Shown here: positions 27,973 to 39,357 of the stretch, piece after piece | How positions within the stretch are numbered: position 1 is the first letter of the stretch | How the letters are laid out: each line of letters starts with the position of its first letter | Made by a program: the position numbers and the translations under genes | Origin: Trachythela sp. YZ-2020 | Taxonomy: Eukaryota; Cnidaria; Anthozoa; Malacalcyonacea; Clavulariidae | Length of the DNA stretch: 64,000 nucleotides | Direction of reading: 5' to 3' | Assembly: GCA_016169945.1 (NCBI GenBank) | Contig: JADLSH010000322.1 | Location: 1-64,000, forward strand | Notes under the pieces: generated by a model | What the model was told of the DNA's origin: nothing | Databases searched by the model: none | What the model saw: only the letters and a program-made list of their open reading frames with translations

Positions 27973-28540
27973 GTATCTTTAAAATATCTTCGTGTTTACT
28001 TGCTTTGCCCATAAAAAACTCATAAAGTGAATCATGCATGCAGTGAATGCACTTGTTGTGACTTCGATCAACGCTATCTACTAAAACTGGACAATGAACA
28101 AGGTATGCTGTAATTTTTTTCTGGTCGTTTCACGATAAAAAACATATAGCCTCAACTTTGTTTGCCAAGGGCCAAGGCTTTAATATTTTTTGTTTACAAT
28201 ATGTATACGAAAAGTACTTTAACAAATGGGAATAAAAATCATGTTTTCACTACAGTTGGTCCATGTTTTTAAGTTATATGTGTGGAGAAAAGTTTTTTCT
28301 TCTATGATATCTGTTTAAACTGCATTTTTTAAACTTTATTGTGGCCAAATACTGAAATACATGAGCATTTATTTAAAACAAATGTATTAGTGTTCTCGGT
28401 GCATCGTGCTTAGTATGAAGCCTTTAGAGTTGATGCAATTCATTTTTGTACTCTAACTATCGTTAGGCTAGCTTTTTGAACTTTTTGGGTAGATTTTTTG
28501 ATCTAAAAATTGTTTCACTCCTGTGTTTTGTCGCGTAATC

Positions 28541-28597
28541 CAGAGCGGGCCGGATGAGTTTCAGAGAAGGCCGGATGCAAAAATCCGGACCGCTCTG
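28541..28597. repeat. Hairpin of a MITE-like repeat
   Basis: Inverted arms cagagcgggccggat (28541-28555) and atccggaccgctctg (28583-28597) pair with one mismatch. They are followed by ctagccaatcaca. The same ggaccgctc...ctagccaatca signature recurs in reverse complement in the MITE at 56064-56400, so this is probably a relative of that family. Confidence 0.55.
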
Positions 28598-29486
28598 AAA
28601 CGCTCTCTAGCCAATCACATTGCTTTATTTTCATAGATAAAAAATAAAAAATGTTATCAAACATTTCAATATTTTCTTTTTGCTTACATGAGTTCTTCGA
28701 TACTTCCATTTTGTCTTGTTCCTGTTCTCGGATCGTATCTTCTAAAGTTTGACCGAATTGGTGTTAAACAATTTTGTGCGCCATGTATCTTACCTCTTCC
28801 ATTTTGCTTTTTTTGGTTGTATCTGTTGCTTAAGGAATGTCGTTGTGGAAATCAGGGAACGCATAATACCATAGAACAAAACAATGATGCAGGAAGACAT
28901 GAACAAGTTAGTAAGGAAACGCAAAGCCTTACTAGTGAAGAGATTACTTTTGCCTACACTGATAGCAATGAAAGAACTTCTAAGATAAATTAATCAGCCA
29001 TACTCAGTGTTTTGCTTAATTGGTCCATTTAGACAGCACCGAGCATTTACGTGTTTTCCTTCTGCACATGTTTCTTGGGAGGGTTTTCTTATATTTAGAA
29101 GATTGGTTTTGATAATTGTGTTGACTTTCGTCTACGACATTCAGCTGAGACTGTTTCTAACCTTGACATTATGTGTTGCCATTCTAATCTTCCATATGTT
29201 TGTTAATCCTTTTAGGAGAAAACGTGACAATGTGCTGGAATCTTTTTCTCTCGGCACACACGTAGTCCTGTGTGGTTTGTTTTTAATAAAAGCTCTGTAT
29301 TATGGTGAAGAGTTTTCTTCTTTTTCAAGAAGTTTGCCTTTGTTGAATGTAATCGAAAATATTCTTATACTCGCTCCATTGTCAATAATGATCATTGTTG
29401 TTACTTTTTCTATTGTTATAAAGTTGGTATTTGGTTTAAAGCTCTGTATAATATTTATATTTCGAAAAGTAAGGGGGGCAGTTTAG

Positions 29487-29989
29487 GCCAGGAAGATCGG
29501 ACTAATTAAAAGACTATATATTGCATACAATATACGCGATATAAAACATGAGTGTGTGATTAAATTCATTCATTTTACGTATTTAACCTATATACTTTTG
29601 TTAATTGTGTTAATTAATCATAAAATGTTATGGAAATATTGGATGCATCTGTTTTAGTCCTGTAAATAGCCAATGTCAGACTATGGAACACATTTTCAAA
29701 TGGACACGTAAAGGGTTGATTTGGTGTTGGATGCTAGTTTTGACGATAGTTATAGGACGTAATATTTAGTACAATGAAATACCAGTATCAGGGCGGCAGA
29801 GCTGAGGGACAAAGAGGCATCTGGCCCGAACATTACGGACCCACAATGGAGTTGCGTTTCATTACATTCCCCTTTCCTTTCCCTCCCTCCTATTTTTACT
29901 CTCCCCATCACAGCCCCGCTAGGCAGGCTAGGTAAATTATGACATTTTAACCGCCATGGTTCGTGGTGAATGAAGCGTTTGTATCAGGT
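29487..29989. other. Non-coding stretch between pseudogene and DIRS element
   Basis: AT-rich with a pyrimidine run (cccctttcctttccctccctcc near 29870). No ORF, RNA gene or terminal repeat is recognised. The missing 3' part of the DIRS-type element (recombinase gene and terminal repeats) should lie here but is not visible. Confidence 0.5.
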
Positions 29990-30551
29990 GAAGAAAGTTA
30001 AATGTAGTTGTGTTGGAATGCGACGGTCTCGAAGGAGATTACCCCAGATTTGACATGCAACAACTATTGCAAAAAGCCATGCCAAGATAAACTTATGCCA
30101 GGTTTACCTAGTGCTTGATGTGGTTCCCGTTTTCCCGGAAACCACTTCTTACCAAAACTCCCCCAAAGCCTAGTGTACCTGATGCATCAGTGTGTAGATC
30201 TAAAGTATTGGAATCGTGCCAGCTTGATGACAGGAAAATTTTTTGCCCCGTTCCAGTTGGAAATTAACTTTTTCCACATGTGAAGGTCTTGAAAGAGACC
30301 TGAGTTAAGCTTGATATGATGATCCTGCTTTTTGACGTTTAATTTCGTGGTAGATGAATCATGCGTTGTAGAAAGGGCCTCCCTGGAGGTATCACTTTAC
30401 ATGCAAAATTTAGAGTACCTATTATGGACTGCAATTCTCTTAGTGTACAAGACCGTCGTTGTTGAAATTGCTCAAAGTATAACAGCGTACAGTCACTTTT
30501 CTCTGTCTGGAGCCGAGCTTGCATTTTTATAGTGTCTAACAGAATACCCAT
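29990..30551 (-). pseudogene. DIRS-type RT connection and RNase H remnant
   Basis: On the minus strand 30551-30339 encodes the part after the polymerase active site (CTLRELQSIIGTLNFACKVI, then PPGRPFLQRMI), a conserved stretch of DIRS/Ngaro-type polyproteins. Farther down, 30200-30130 encodes LHTDASGTLGFGG, the RNase H strand with its catalytic Asp, in a shifted frame, followed by a relic of the downstream helix (WGNLLR-like). Frameshifts and a stop show decay. No tyrosine recombinase is found beyond about 29990, so the 3' end has been lost. Confidence 0.7.
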
Positions 30552-30651
30552 AATAAACTCGATTACCTGGGCCTTGTGTTTTCCTGGGGGGTTATTGGAA
30601 TCTTAATAGTTTGATATAATCAGCATGTGTGTTAAGCTGGTCTGGCAAATA

Positions 30652-31638
30652 CTATGATATGGAGACATTGGTCAGCGCTGGTAGCTCAATTATGAGGAAA
30701 TCATCAAGGATATGACATACAAAGGAGATGTGATATTTATTGAGCAAAATCCATTCTAAGGCATCTGAGAGTTGGTTAAAGATGGATGGAGAACTGCGTA
30801 GACCAAACGGGAGAACTTTATCATAGTAATATTTCCCGTCCCAACATATACCTAAAAGCTCATAGTCATCTGGGTGGACTGGTACTAATCTAAAAGCTGA
30901 TTCAATGTCAGTTTCGCCTAGAAAGCAACCGGGACCAAGGCGCATAATATCCTCAATAGCATAATCTATAGTTACTTACTGGAGACTGAAATCGTCCTTT
31001 GAAATGCTATAGTTTATGCTGGTCGCGCCTGATTTTGGGTAAGATAAATGGAAAATTGTTCGAAATTTATTTGAATTCTTTTTAGGTACTAAGCCAATTG
31101 GTGAAATGTGAAAATTTTGAAAAGGTGGAGTATCAAAGGGACCAGCCATGCGGCCAAGAGAAACTTCGGTTGCCAAATTTGAGGAAACAATATCCGGCTT
31201 CGCAAAAGCGGTCGGCAGATTTTTTGCAAACCTAGGAGCACGTTGCTCCTGAAAACCTATACGTGCACCATATATAAAATTATTACAGAGCTGTAAAACA
31301 AATTTTTGGTCTGGGTGACCAGAAAGTCCTGCTTCAAGGTTTTGGACAGAAACAGGTGTAGAAAGTGGTGTTTCTTTACTCTCGTTTCGATTTTGAGGAC
31401 TTGTGACTTCGTGTTGAAGATTGCTCTGTATAGTCGGCATAGTTGGGCTTGAATGTGGGACATTTACATGCGGGGTGTGGGAGATTACATTGATTGCACA
31501 TGTGGCGGTATCGGCATTGCTGTCTGGAACAATCGCCTCGTCTGTTGTAGTCATGGCAGAAGCCTCCTCGTTCGGCCCCTGAGGAAGCCCGGTATTTGGA
31601 TCCATTATTGAAAATTGGGTATTGTTGCCGATGTACAT
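30652..31638 (-). pseudogene. DIRS-type reverse transcriptase (broken)
   Basis: Two minus-strand frames cover the RT fingers and palm. 31638-30976 contains SPIGLVPKKNSNKFRTIFHLSYP, the template-grip region, and 30945-30652 contains GETDIESAFRLVPVHPDDYELLG followed by HILDDFLII, the catalytic LDDF box (near 30700). Between them is a frame change and a short disrupted stretch. The first frame overlaps the upstream gag-like frame by about 260 bp, the nested arrangement usual for DIRS elements. The LDDF form of the active site and the linked RNase H favour DIRS/Ngaro over Ty3 or BEL. It would copy the element's RNA into DNA, but here it is inactive by disruption. Confidence 0.8.
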
Positions 31639-32612
31639 CCGGAGAAATAGTAAATATCATCAGCCACAATTGTTGATCAATCGTAGACCAGTCGAGACTA
31701 GGGTTGAGTGCAGCCTTACTTCGAAATTTGTGGTCATATACACACAATATCAATCCCAGTCCACGGTGAGTTTGAGCTGCGTGGCGTATGAGACTCGTGC
31801 ACTGGAGCAGATCTTGGGCCCTGCTGGGGAACTGATGCGTGATTACGCTCATGTATACTGTGAACGCAGTTGTCCATTGTTCAATATCAGTGATTCTTGC
31901 GGTAAGTTGGGAGGCCTTTTTGGCCTTTATCACTGAATTCTCAAGTGTTAATATTATAGATTCGTCGGATTGATTAGCAATAGACATATTTTTTGGTAAT
32001 AGTTTAGCTAGATCAAAAAACTCACCCGACTGGATTTGCTTGATGTAGGTCGAGGGAAAATCATGGAAGCCATTTCCGTAGGACGCGTTGTTTGTCGGTC
32101 GAGACATATCATTCGAAGGACTATAAACGAGGTTGGCCCTCACGGCGTTTTCTTCGATCTCGTCTAAGACGACAGGGATATTGCCGGTGGCGCTGGTACG
32201 AGGCGCCGAATCCGACATTGCTTGAACTGCAGCACGGGCTGCGTTAGACCCGATTTCAGCCACGGATTGTTCTACGCTGCGCGAGACGATCGACTGTACC
32301 TGTGCCAGCTGGGATTCGGAACGTACTGGTTGATCTTCGTCGGTTGGCGGTGCTACTGTAGATGGTAGATTGCATTTGCTGTGGCCGGTTGTTGCGAGTG
32401 TTGTTGCAGACGAGCGACGAGCGTAGCACGACGACCGTGGGATGGCAAACCTTTCTCTTCGCATTGTCGCCGAAGATTCTCGACTGTAATGCCCGTAGCC
32501 GTGTTATTCTGTGAAGAACTTCCTTCGTTTGCTCGTTGTGTTGCTCTACTGCTCTACCGCGTCGTGATAAATTATGTATGAAGTATTTTAAATTTTCTTT
32601 TAGGCTTTGCAA
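31376..32612 (-). pseudogene. DIRS-type gag-like protein with CCHC-like zinc finger
   Basis: Minus-strand remnant of the first ORF. 32612-32400 gives an alpha-helical N-terminus (MQSLKENLKYFIHNLSRRGR). After a frameshift near 32420 the main frame continues to 31376. It has a capsid-like central part (FHDFPSTYIKQIQSGEFFDL, then ITDIEQWTTAFTVYMSVITH) and a terminal zinc finger CHDYNRRGDCSRQQCRYRH plus MCNQCN (about 31600-31530). The finger supports RNA binding. The 3' end overlaps the RT frame. Start choice is tentative because the N-terminal frame is broken. Confidence 0.75.
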
Positions 32613-32640
32613 TATAATTCACTATCTCGTTAGCAGGAAC

Positions 32641-33010
32641 AAAGTTATCCCTTTGAAGCATGATTCAACTATTGTAATACCTTGTTGCGAGTTTTGATTT
32701 GCTAGATTTGCTGCCACTCAGAAAAACTAACATTCTCATTGGCTGCTAGAGGGTATGTCATTACCTGTTCACGTGCACACCTGATAGAAATAAAAGGTGA
32801 TCTTTGATCTTTCAGCCATAGGTGGGCAACCATTGAACCTTGCGTAGATCAAATTTTTGATATAAAACAATAACCGGAATTGATAATGTGTGTGTTAAAA
32901 TCGCAGGGTTCCCAAATATGTAAGCATTGCCCTATTAACTTAAATTTATATTGGGCATATAAATTGGCTTTTACTTGCTATATATTAATTGAAATTTCAC
33001 ATATTATGAA
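32641..33010 (+). other. Leader of the non-LTR retrotransposon / intergenic
   Basis: No ORF. AT-rich sequence directly upstream of the endonuclease frame at 33011, probably the 5' untranslated region of that element together with older flanking DNA. The boundary with the DIRS element cannot be fixed from the sequence. Confidence 0.4.
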
Positions 33011-34015
33011 ATGGTGACTTTCTCGATCTTGTTAGCTGGCGACATTGCTACTAACCCCGGTCTCGCTCACGTTAATAACAACTCACCTACTTATCTCGGC
33101 GGTTTAAATGTCCTCTATATGAACGCACGCAGTATTAAAGCTTTCGTTCCCCTTGAAGAAAACCCTTCCAACAAAGTTTGTAAAACAACACTAACACAGC
33201 AGCTGGTCTACAGTAATTGTTATGACGTTGTCTGTATATGTGAAACCTGGTTGAACGACTCAGTTATGTCATCAGAAATCCTTACTGGCTATATTAACAT
33301 TTATCGCAAAGATAGGGTTGGAAAGACTGGCGGAAGCGTTTTAATTGCTGTGAAGTCTGACATTAGGTCCACTCATCGACAAGACCTTGAGAGAGACAAT
33401 GTTGAACTTCCTGTTGTTGAACTGATTAAGGATAACAGTAAGTCAGTTATTCTCTATACTGTTTACCATCCCGAACCTGGACCAGAAGACTTGCACAAGC
33501 TTAATTTGTCTCTACAAGGAACTCCTGAATCAGCGTGTGTCGTAGTTGTTGGTGACTTTAACCTTCCCTCTCTAACTTGGTCACCTGATGAATCCGCCCA
33601 TACTAACATCGGTGGGTCTCAGGAGGTCAATGAATTCTGCGTCCTAACAAAAGATAACTTCCTCACTCAATTCATTAAAGGTCCTACTCATATAGCAGGA
33701 AAAAAACTCGACTTGCTTCTCTCCAACTGTCCTGAAGTCATCGACCACGTCTCCACTTCCACTCCAGTGGAAAGTAATTTCCCCTCTGATCACTACCTAG
33801 TAAATTTCTCTATACGGCTGAAGTTCAAGCGAGCAAAGCGTGTGCAACGTAAAGTGTACAACTACAAGAGAGCAGATTTCGAGGCCCTTCATAACCGTCT
33901 GCAGCTTAACGCATTAGACATTTTCTTCTCTGATGATGTTGATCTCTACTGGTTTCGGTGGAAAGCATTATTTTTAGCTGCAGTAGAAAAATGTGTCGCT
34001 GTGTTAAAGTTATAA
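33011..34015 (+). pseudogene. CR1/L2-like non-LTR retrotransposon, APE endonuclease part
   Basis: Open 334-codon frame. It begins with a hydrophobic leader and a degenerate 2A-like motif (LLAGDIATNPGL, residues ~7-18). An apurinic-endonuclease-type domain follows: NARSI (~35-40), CICETWLNDSV (metal-binding Glu, ~75-85), VVVGDFNLPSLTW (~175-187) and SDHYLVNFSI (catalytic Asp-His, ~265-275). This enzyme nicks target DNA to prime reverse transcription. The frame ends at a frameshift around 33970-34015, and the polyprotein resumes one frame over. The usual 2A ending NPGP is here NPGL and its conserved Glu is Ala. Clade assignment (CR1/L2 group of the Jockey superfamily) is from general motif layout. 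Confidence 0.85.
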
Positions 34016-36000
34016 AAGACACAAACTCTCCTTCGGACACAAACGGAGAAATCAGGCACCTCCTGCGCAAGAAATATCGAGCTCTCAATAAATACCGCGA
34101 AATTAGAACTGATCAACGCAAACGTAAACTTAGATCTCTAAGTAAAGACATCAAAATCCTTGTCAGGCATAAACATCGTGATTACCTCAATAAAATCGTG
34201 GATTCTTTCCGTGACAATCCAAAACTGTTCTGGAGCTATCATAAAGCGGTATTACATCATCGGTCAGGAGTCGACTCTGTCATTACGCATAATGGACAAT
34301 CAGCCAAGTCCTCTGGAGAAAAAACTGAGCTCTTTAATTCGTACTTTTGCTCTGTGTTTACTTCTTCCAACACATTGGCTAGTATGCCCTCTAACCCCAA
34401 TCGATCAAATGTTGAAATCTTCGATGTGCAGCTGTCTGTGGAAGAAGTGGGATTTTGCTTGGCCGGCTTAGATTCATCTAAATCCTCCGGTCCAGATGGG
34501 ATTCCTGCACACATTCTAAAACAATGTAGCAAGGAAATCGCACCAAGTTTATGTGCTTTGTTCAACCACTCTCTGCGCATTGGGCGTTTTCCAGCTGAAT
34601 GGAAGAATTCAGACGTAACTCCTGTGCACAAGAAAGATCTGAAGGAACCTGCCGGAAACTACAGACCCATCTCTTTATTGTCAACAGTTAGTAAAGTGAT
34701 TGAACGCTGAGTCTGCAATAGGTTCTACGCCCACGTGTCATGTGTAATCACCGAACTTCAGTACGGTTTCATGCGTAATCGTTCTTGTGTGACATAACTC
34801 TTGCATGTTCTCCACTCTATTGGTAGATCACTCGACCGGAACACTCAAACTGATAAGCTTTATTTTGATTTCGCCAAGGCGTTTGATTCTGTAGACCATG
34901 TCATTCTTATCCAGAAACTTAAATGGTATGGCGTAACGGGTCAACTCCTTAACTGGTTTAAGGACTATCTCAACCATAGATATCAGAGAGTTGTGATAGA
35001 CGGTGTTACCTCTCAGTACCTACCAGTCACCTCTGGTGTGCCTCAAGGAAGCCTTGTTGGACCTCTGCTGTTTGTCATCTTTATTAATGACTTACCTGAC
35101 TCGATCCAGGAACAGACGAGTTCAGCTCTCTATGCAGATGACACAAAATTATACCGCCCTATTTCGTCCCAAAGTGACTGTGAGAACCTACAACGTGACA
35201 TATCCAACCGAAATACTTTGAGTCATAACTCCAATATGAAGTTTAATGCCTCCAAGTGTAAGGTGTTAACGGTAACTCAAAAGAAATTGCCTGTACTTAC
35301 GGACTACCTTCTGGACAACGCCATTTTACAACGCGTTCAACAGGAAAAAGACCTAGGAGTTATCGTCAATAGCAAGCTATCTTGGGACACTCACATCTTC
35401 TAAATCGTTAGCAAAGCTAACAGGATGCTCGGTCTCCTGAACAGAACATGTCCTCTCATCACAGACACCAAAGTTAGACGAACACTTTATCTAGCTTTGG
35501 TAAAGTCGCAACTGTGCTACGCAACTGAGGTTTGGTCACCTGCCAATGCAAAGTTGCAGATTCTCTTAGAACGAGTACAGAGACGGGCAACTCGATGGAT
35601 TCTAAGAACTAAAGTTGGTGAGCTGTGATATGAAGACAGGCTGAAATCTCTAAATCTATTGCCACTAACTTATGATCGAGAAACCAGAGATCTTGTGTTG
35701 GTTTATAAATGTATTTTTGGTTATACCGATTTAAACATTAATCAACTTTTAACATTCGTAAAACACAACCGCTCTCGCGCACAGAATCCAACCCTAATGC
35801 TAAAACACTCCTTTTTTAATACATCCACATTTCAGGCATCGTTTTTTAATAGAATAGTAAAGCCTTGGAACTATATATGTAAAATAACTTCACCTGAAAA
35901 GTTTGCCAGTGTAAGTATTTTTAAAAGCTTTTTGCACACGACATACACCGCCTTGGTGAACAGTACTTGTAATGTAGATATGACATGTACTACTGTATAG
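33958..36000 (+). pseudogene. CR1/L2-like non-LTR retrotransposon, reverse transcriptase part
   Basis: Continuation of the same element. RT motifs in order: SSGPDGIPAHILKQC (34475-34520), NYRPISLLSTVSKVIER (34657-34708), DFAKAFDSVDHV (34867-34902), GVPQGSLVGPLLFVIFINDL (35035-35095) and the catalytic YADD (35131-35142). The C-terminal thumb region ends near 36000. After the initial frameshift everything stays in one frame, interrupted by stops at 34708 (TGA), 34795 (TAA), 35401 (TAA) and 35626 (TGA). Downstream, 36001-36150 is a 3' UTR with an AATAAA signal (about 36138) and a tgattaaatgaa end. The element is complete in outline but dead. The light damage, mostly single substitutions, suggests moderate age. 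Confidence 0.88.
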
Positions 36001-36428
36001 TCAATAAGATTGTTTTCACTAGGGGTGGTGCCCTGCATGGGTCTCTTTGTCCCGTTTGCGCTAGCCCGATTGGACGCATACCCTGTAATTTTCTTTGTTT
36101 GTATAATATTATGTAACCTTTTATAATTATGTATGTCCAATAAAGCTGATTAAATGAACGTCTGCTCTGTATCACAAAATGCGAGACTGTTCACCAAACT
36201 CAGTGTTTTGGAACAACGACTGTAAAGCGACATTTTGGTGACCATATGTGTTCTTGTCCGGTTTTCTTTATTGATACTCTTCTTACCCTGGCATGCAATT
36301 CTGTCAATTTCTATTTCTATCATTATACGATATCCGGCTTTCTGAAACTACTTCGGTAAGAAAATACGACTGAACCAGCCGTTGAATCAAGCGGATTTTC
36401 TTTGAGCAAGTGTGACGAATGACATAAC

Positions 36429-36699
36429 CATAGTTAATATAGAGATAACATGGTTAGGAAACTCGGCTTTCGCTTTTGTTCTATGTTTTTGTTTGCATTT
36501 GCGCACGGTCACGGTTAGTGAATATACTGTAGTTTTATGAATCGACCAATAGAAATGTTTGGGCTTAATCTCCAAACCGTGTTTGTGAAATATTAATGAA
36601 TTTAAAACAAAAGATTGGTGCACGGTCAGGTACCGTTCAACATAAATCCCATTCAATTTGACGAGTTTCCTAACCATGTTATCCTCTATATTAACTATG
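36429..36699. mobile_element. MITE with ~36-bp terminal inverted repeats
   Basis: Left arm 36429-36464 (catagttaatatagagataa...ggaaactcg) and right arm 36662-36699 are reverse complements apart from one inserted base. The ~200-bp interior has no ORF with known domains. No transposase and no clear target-site duplication are seen, so the family is unassigned. Confidence 0.75.
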
Positions 36700-36796
36700 A
36701 CTTAACCTTAAAGAACAATTAAAAATTTCGAAATCATTTGAATAATAAATCGTGTATTCTATTGAAATCATATTTTCTTGTTCTATTGTCATCCAG

Positions 36797-36949
36797 TGTA
36801 CGCAACAATGGTGTACTATTTTGCACGTTATCATGCATTGACAATCGATCATGCAAAATGCCAAGTGCTTCCAACTGAACGCATGGTCAGCTATTGTAGG
36901 CCCAAATTACGTTATATTGGATTGCATCGGAGTGAAGGTTACATTTACG
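36797..36949 (+). other. Possible isolated exon (153 bp, phase 1-1)
   Basis: An open segment is bounded by a pyrimidine-rich acceptor (ttcttgttctattgtcatccag) and a donor (ttacg|gtacgt). It is 153 bp long and phase 1 at both ends, so it could be skipped or spliced in without shifting frame. It encodes TIDHAKCQVLPTERMVSYC followed by RPKLRYIGLHRSEGYIY. I do not recognise the family. No partner exon is evident nearby, so it may be a chance ORF or a stranded exon. Confidence 0.25.
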
Positions 36950-37419
36950 GTACGTGCCGCGGAACAAAAATCACTCCGCTTTGGAGTTAATAGGGAACTT
37001 TAGATTTGACGACGGCTACGAGAATGACTACAACTACGAGATTTTTCTGTTCAAAATCCATGTTTTGGCGAAAAATTCAGCTTCCGGTAACCTGTCCACT
37101 GAGTAAGTTTTCGCTGCATTACCATATCATTTTATAGATCACACATATTTCACTCAACAAGGTTGGTTCCTCAATTCTTGTTAAAGACATATTTTTGTAA
37201 ATTTTAAAGACCGCAACTCAAGTTTATAGCGCATGACCATCATGCCTGCATGTCTTCTGCCTCTGGTAGCCACGCACTTCCATATAGAAAACGTCTGCAA
37301 TTTGATTATATTTACTTCATGAGTTTGTATTGTCTCTCGATCAATCAGATAAATCTTTTCTTAGTTCCCCTAAACTCGCGTTAACTCGCATTATCTCGCG
37401 GCGAGTTCTGGCGAGTTAC

Positions 37420-37653
37420 CTTCCCAAAGTAGCTCTTCATATGGTTGTAGCGATTCACAAAATGTCGCAGATTCTCGTTTACCTTTCAACGACACGTACA
37501 TTGGAGGTTCCTGCAGCAAAGAAATCTCTGGTCCAGATTCACTCCTATTCCGTTTAATTAATTCCAAAACTTCATCGGGCGTTTCATATACAGTGTCGTC
37601 GTTCATGTAACAATCTGTCTGAGCACCTTGGACGCCCTTCGTCGACATAGAAC
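37420..37653 (-). other. Possible exon of a Tyr-motif signalling tail (234 bp, phase 1-1)
   Basis: A minus-strand open segment is bounded by an acceptor-like aaaaccttacag and a donor-like ggaag|gtaact. It is 234 bp, exactly 78 codons, phase 1-1. The peptide has several tyrosines in acidic or turn contexts: DCYMNDDTVYETPDEV, PPMYVSLKGKRES and QPYEELLW. Together with its charge pattern this looks like the cytoplasmic tail of a receptor or an adaptor with SH2-docking sites. That is inference from composition; I recognise no named domain. The open frame also continues beyond both splice-like sites, so a short unspliced ORF (37391-37717) is the alternative. Confidence 0.35.
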
Positions 37654-37778
37654 CTGTAAGGTTTTGAGAATTTAGTAAGAAATTTCCAAAATTTCTGCTT
37701 CCAAAGTTCAGTTTCATCTCATATATTTAATGTTGTTATTAAGTGCATTCTATAAGGGACAAAAGGTCAGGTCTTTAA

Positions 37779-37933
37779 GGTCAATCTACCTGAAAATCCA
37801 ATAAGAACATGGACGTTTCTAGCGAAGGCCCTTCGTCTGGAAGTTAGTACTACTAGTTGCTTATAACTTCCAGACGAAGGGCCTTCGCTCGAAACATCGA
37901 AGTTCTTGTTGAATGTTTCAGGTAGATTGATCC
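37779..37933. mobile_element. Foldback MITE (155 bp)
   Basis: Nearly the whole segment folds on itself. The left arm begins ggtcaatctacctga and contains cgaaggcccttcgtctggaa; the right arm mirrors it and ends tcaggtagattgatcc. The inner 24 bp of each arm match perfectly. The loop is about 14 bp around 37847-37860. No coding capacity. Confidence 0.75.
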
Positions 37934-39357
37934 TACTGACCCGAAACTTATTTTATAGACGCACTGGCATGACAGGTAAGGGATAAAGGCACTAGCGGCA
38001 ACCTCATTGCAGATCAAAGAATGCAAAACAGACCAATTTTTTATTGACAATTTCTCTCATGTTACCTTATATTTTGTTGGACGTAAGCTTGCCATCGTGA
38101 ATATGAGGACGAGCATGATTAAGAAAGCCGATAAACATATGGATTACTGAACTGGATATGTAACGTGTTTGACCCTGCTTAAAGGCTTTTAAAGCGCATT
38201 AACAATGACTGGTCAAAAGGTCACTGTTAGCGGGGTTCGTCCCTGTTTTAGTCCTGCCATATGTTTTTTTGTCATGTTGCAAAATTCAAAATATAGAACG
38301 TCACGATTGAAGAAATATATTCACTATTAAAACATGATTATACGATCTATTTCGACAGATGGATGAAAATAGTTTGCCTTTAATGTGTCCTATTTTCATA
38401 CAAAAAAAGGAAATGTTCCCCGGTGTTTTTGAAGGCTGTTCTTAAGATGCAGTACCCCAAGCTTTCTACCTCTATGGATAAAAGATTAAGTACGTACCCA
38501 AATTCTCTGTTTGATAAACTTGCGTTGATACCTGGGGTTTGTGGCTCGCACGTCTGTTATTATTTTGAAGGAGACGACGTTGGTATACGATTAAACCAAG
38601 CGATAGCAGAAAACATAGGCACGCAATAACCAGTGGTATAAAGAGATCCATACGGGTTTTGTCCTCAGTGGATTGTTCTGAATTTCGACCATTAACACAT
38701 TCCCCTATAAAAAGAATTTTCGAAATTATTTCTGCATGGCCAATATTATATACATGCGCTTAATTTAATACATTTTATATAATTGATGAGCAGCTAAATA
38801 AATTCACCGAATTTAATACTAGTGGCTCATCTACCTGTAGGTTTTACCATAGTTTTCACACTGCTACTCCATGCTGTCGAGTAGTACGAGTCCTAGACAA
38901 AGGAAAACAGTTACAGTTATCAGTGATGCTAATTGTTCGCTATTCAGCCCTTGCCGCAATGCCGTTACAACTCATAATTGTTTGCCTTCCGCCATTTTGG
39001 GTGGCGAATTCAAAACACTGATTAATTAATTATTTAATTAAAATGAAATCAAACATGTTTGACATTAATACGTATGCCAACTTTCCTTAATTAATAACTT
39101 GAGTTCTAGACATTTTATAATTCGAAAAATTATACACCAAAATACTCCTCATTGTTCAAGGATTCTAGCGAGATCTAGCCTATTTTATAAGTCTCCGTAT
39201 TTCACAAGATATAAGAGAAAACGGCACTTCGATGAAAGCCACGATAATGCCAACCAAAATGGCGGATTGTTTAGTGTTACATCCCCAGTCGAATTATATT
39301 CAGGACCGAACGTTTTAGTTTTGTATCAAAGGAAGAAATATAAATGGGTGAACTTTA
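37934..39357. other. Non-coding stretch
   Basis: No convincing gene. ORFs at 38423-38629 and 39099-39416 are short, lack known motifs, and the second runs into the adjacent LTR. There is an AT-rich palindromic patch around 39020-39040 (gattaattaattatttaatta). Confidence 0.5.

Larger units (their letters stand above)
25527..29486 (+). pseudogene. Decayed beta-helix, Cys-rich, multi-TM membrane protein gene
   Basis: The remnant starts with a signal peptide (MSVTIEMISIIVVTGLF...VVLCG). It continues through Asn-rich beta-helix-like repeats (25735-26714), then a cysteine-rich juxtamembrane part (26711-27130) with CEQCP, CQQCPRGGDC, CPLGYCC and SCHGNRSGTL. Several hydrophobic helices follow at 27150-27240, 27500-27600, 28690-28850 and 29060-29450. 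I recall large uncharacterised cnidarian membrane proteins with this order (pectin-lyase-like ectodomain, CxxC repeats, C-terminal helices); the ligand is unknown. The reading frame changes at least six times. One shift lies in a T9 run near 25770, others near 26100, 26300, 26700, 27090 and 27130. A SINE at 27598-27972 and about 700 bp of non-coding sequence split the membrane region. It is dead unless the frame breaks are assembly errors, which the long open frames elsewhere argue against. Confidence 0.8.

Noticed and set aside
31622..31936. Plus-strand 104-codon ORF
   Set aside because: It is antisense to the DIRS gag frame with zinc-finger and capsid motifs.
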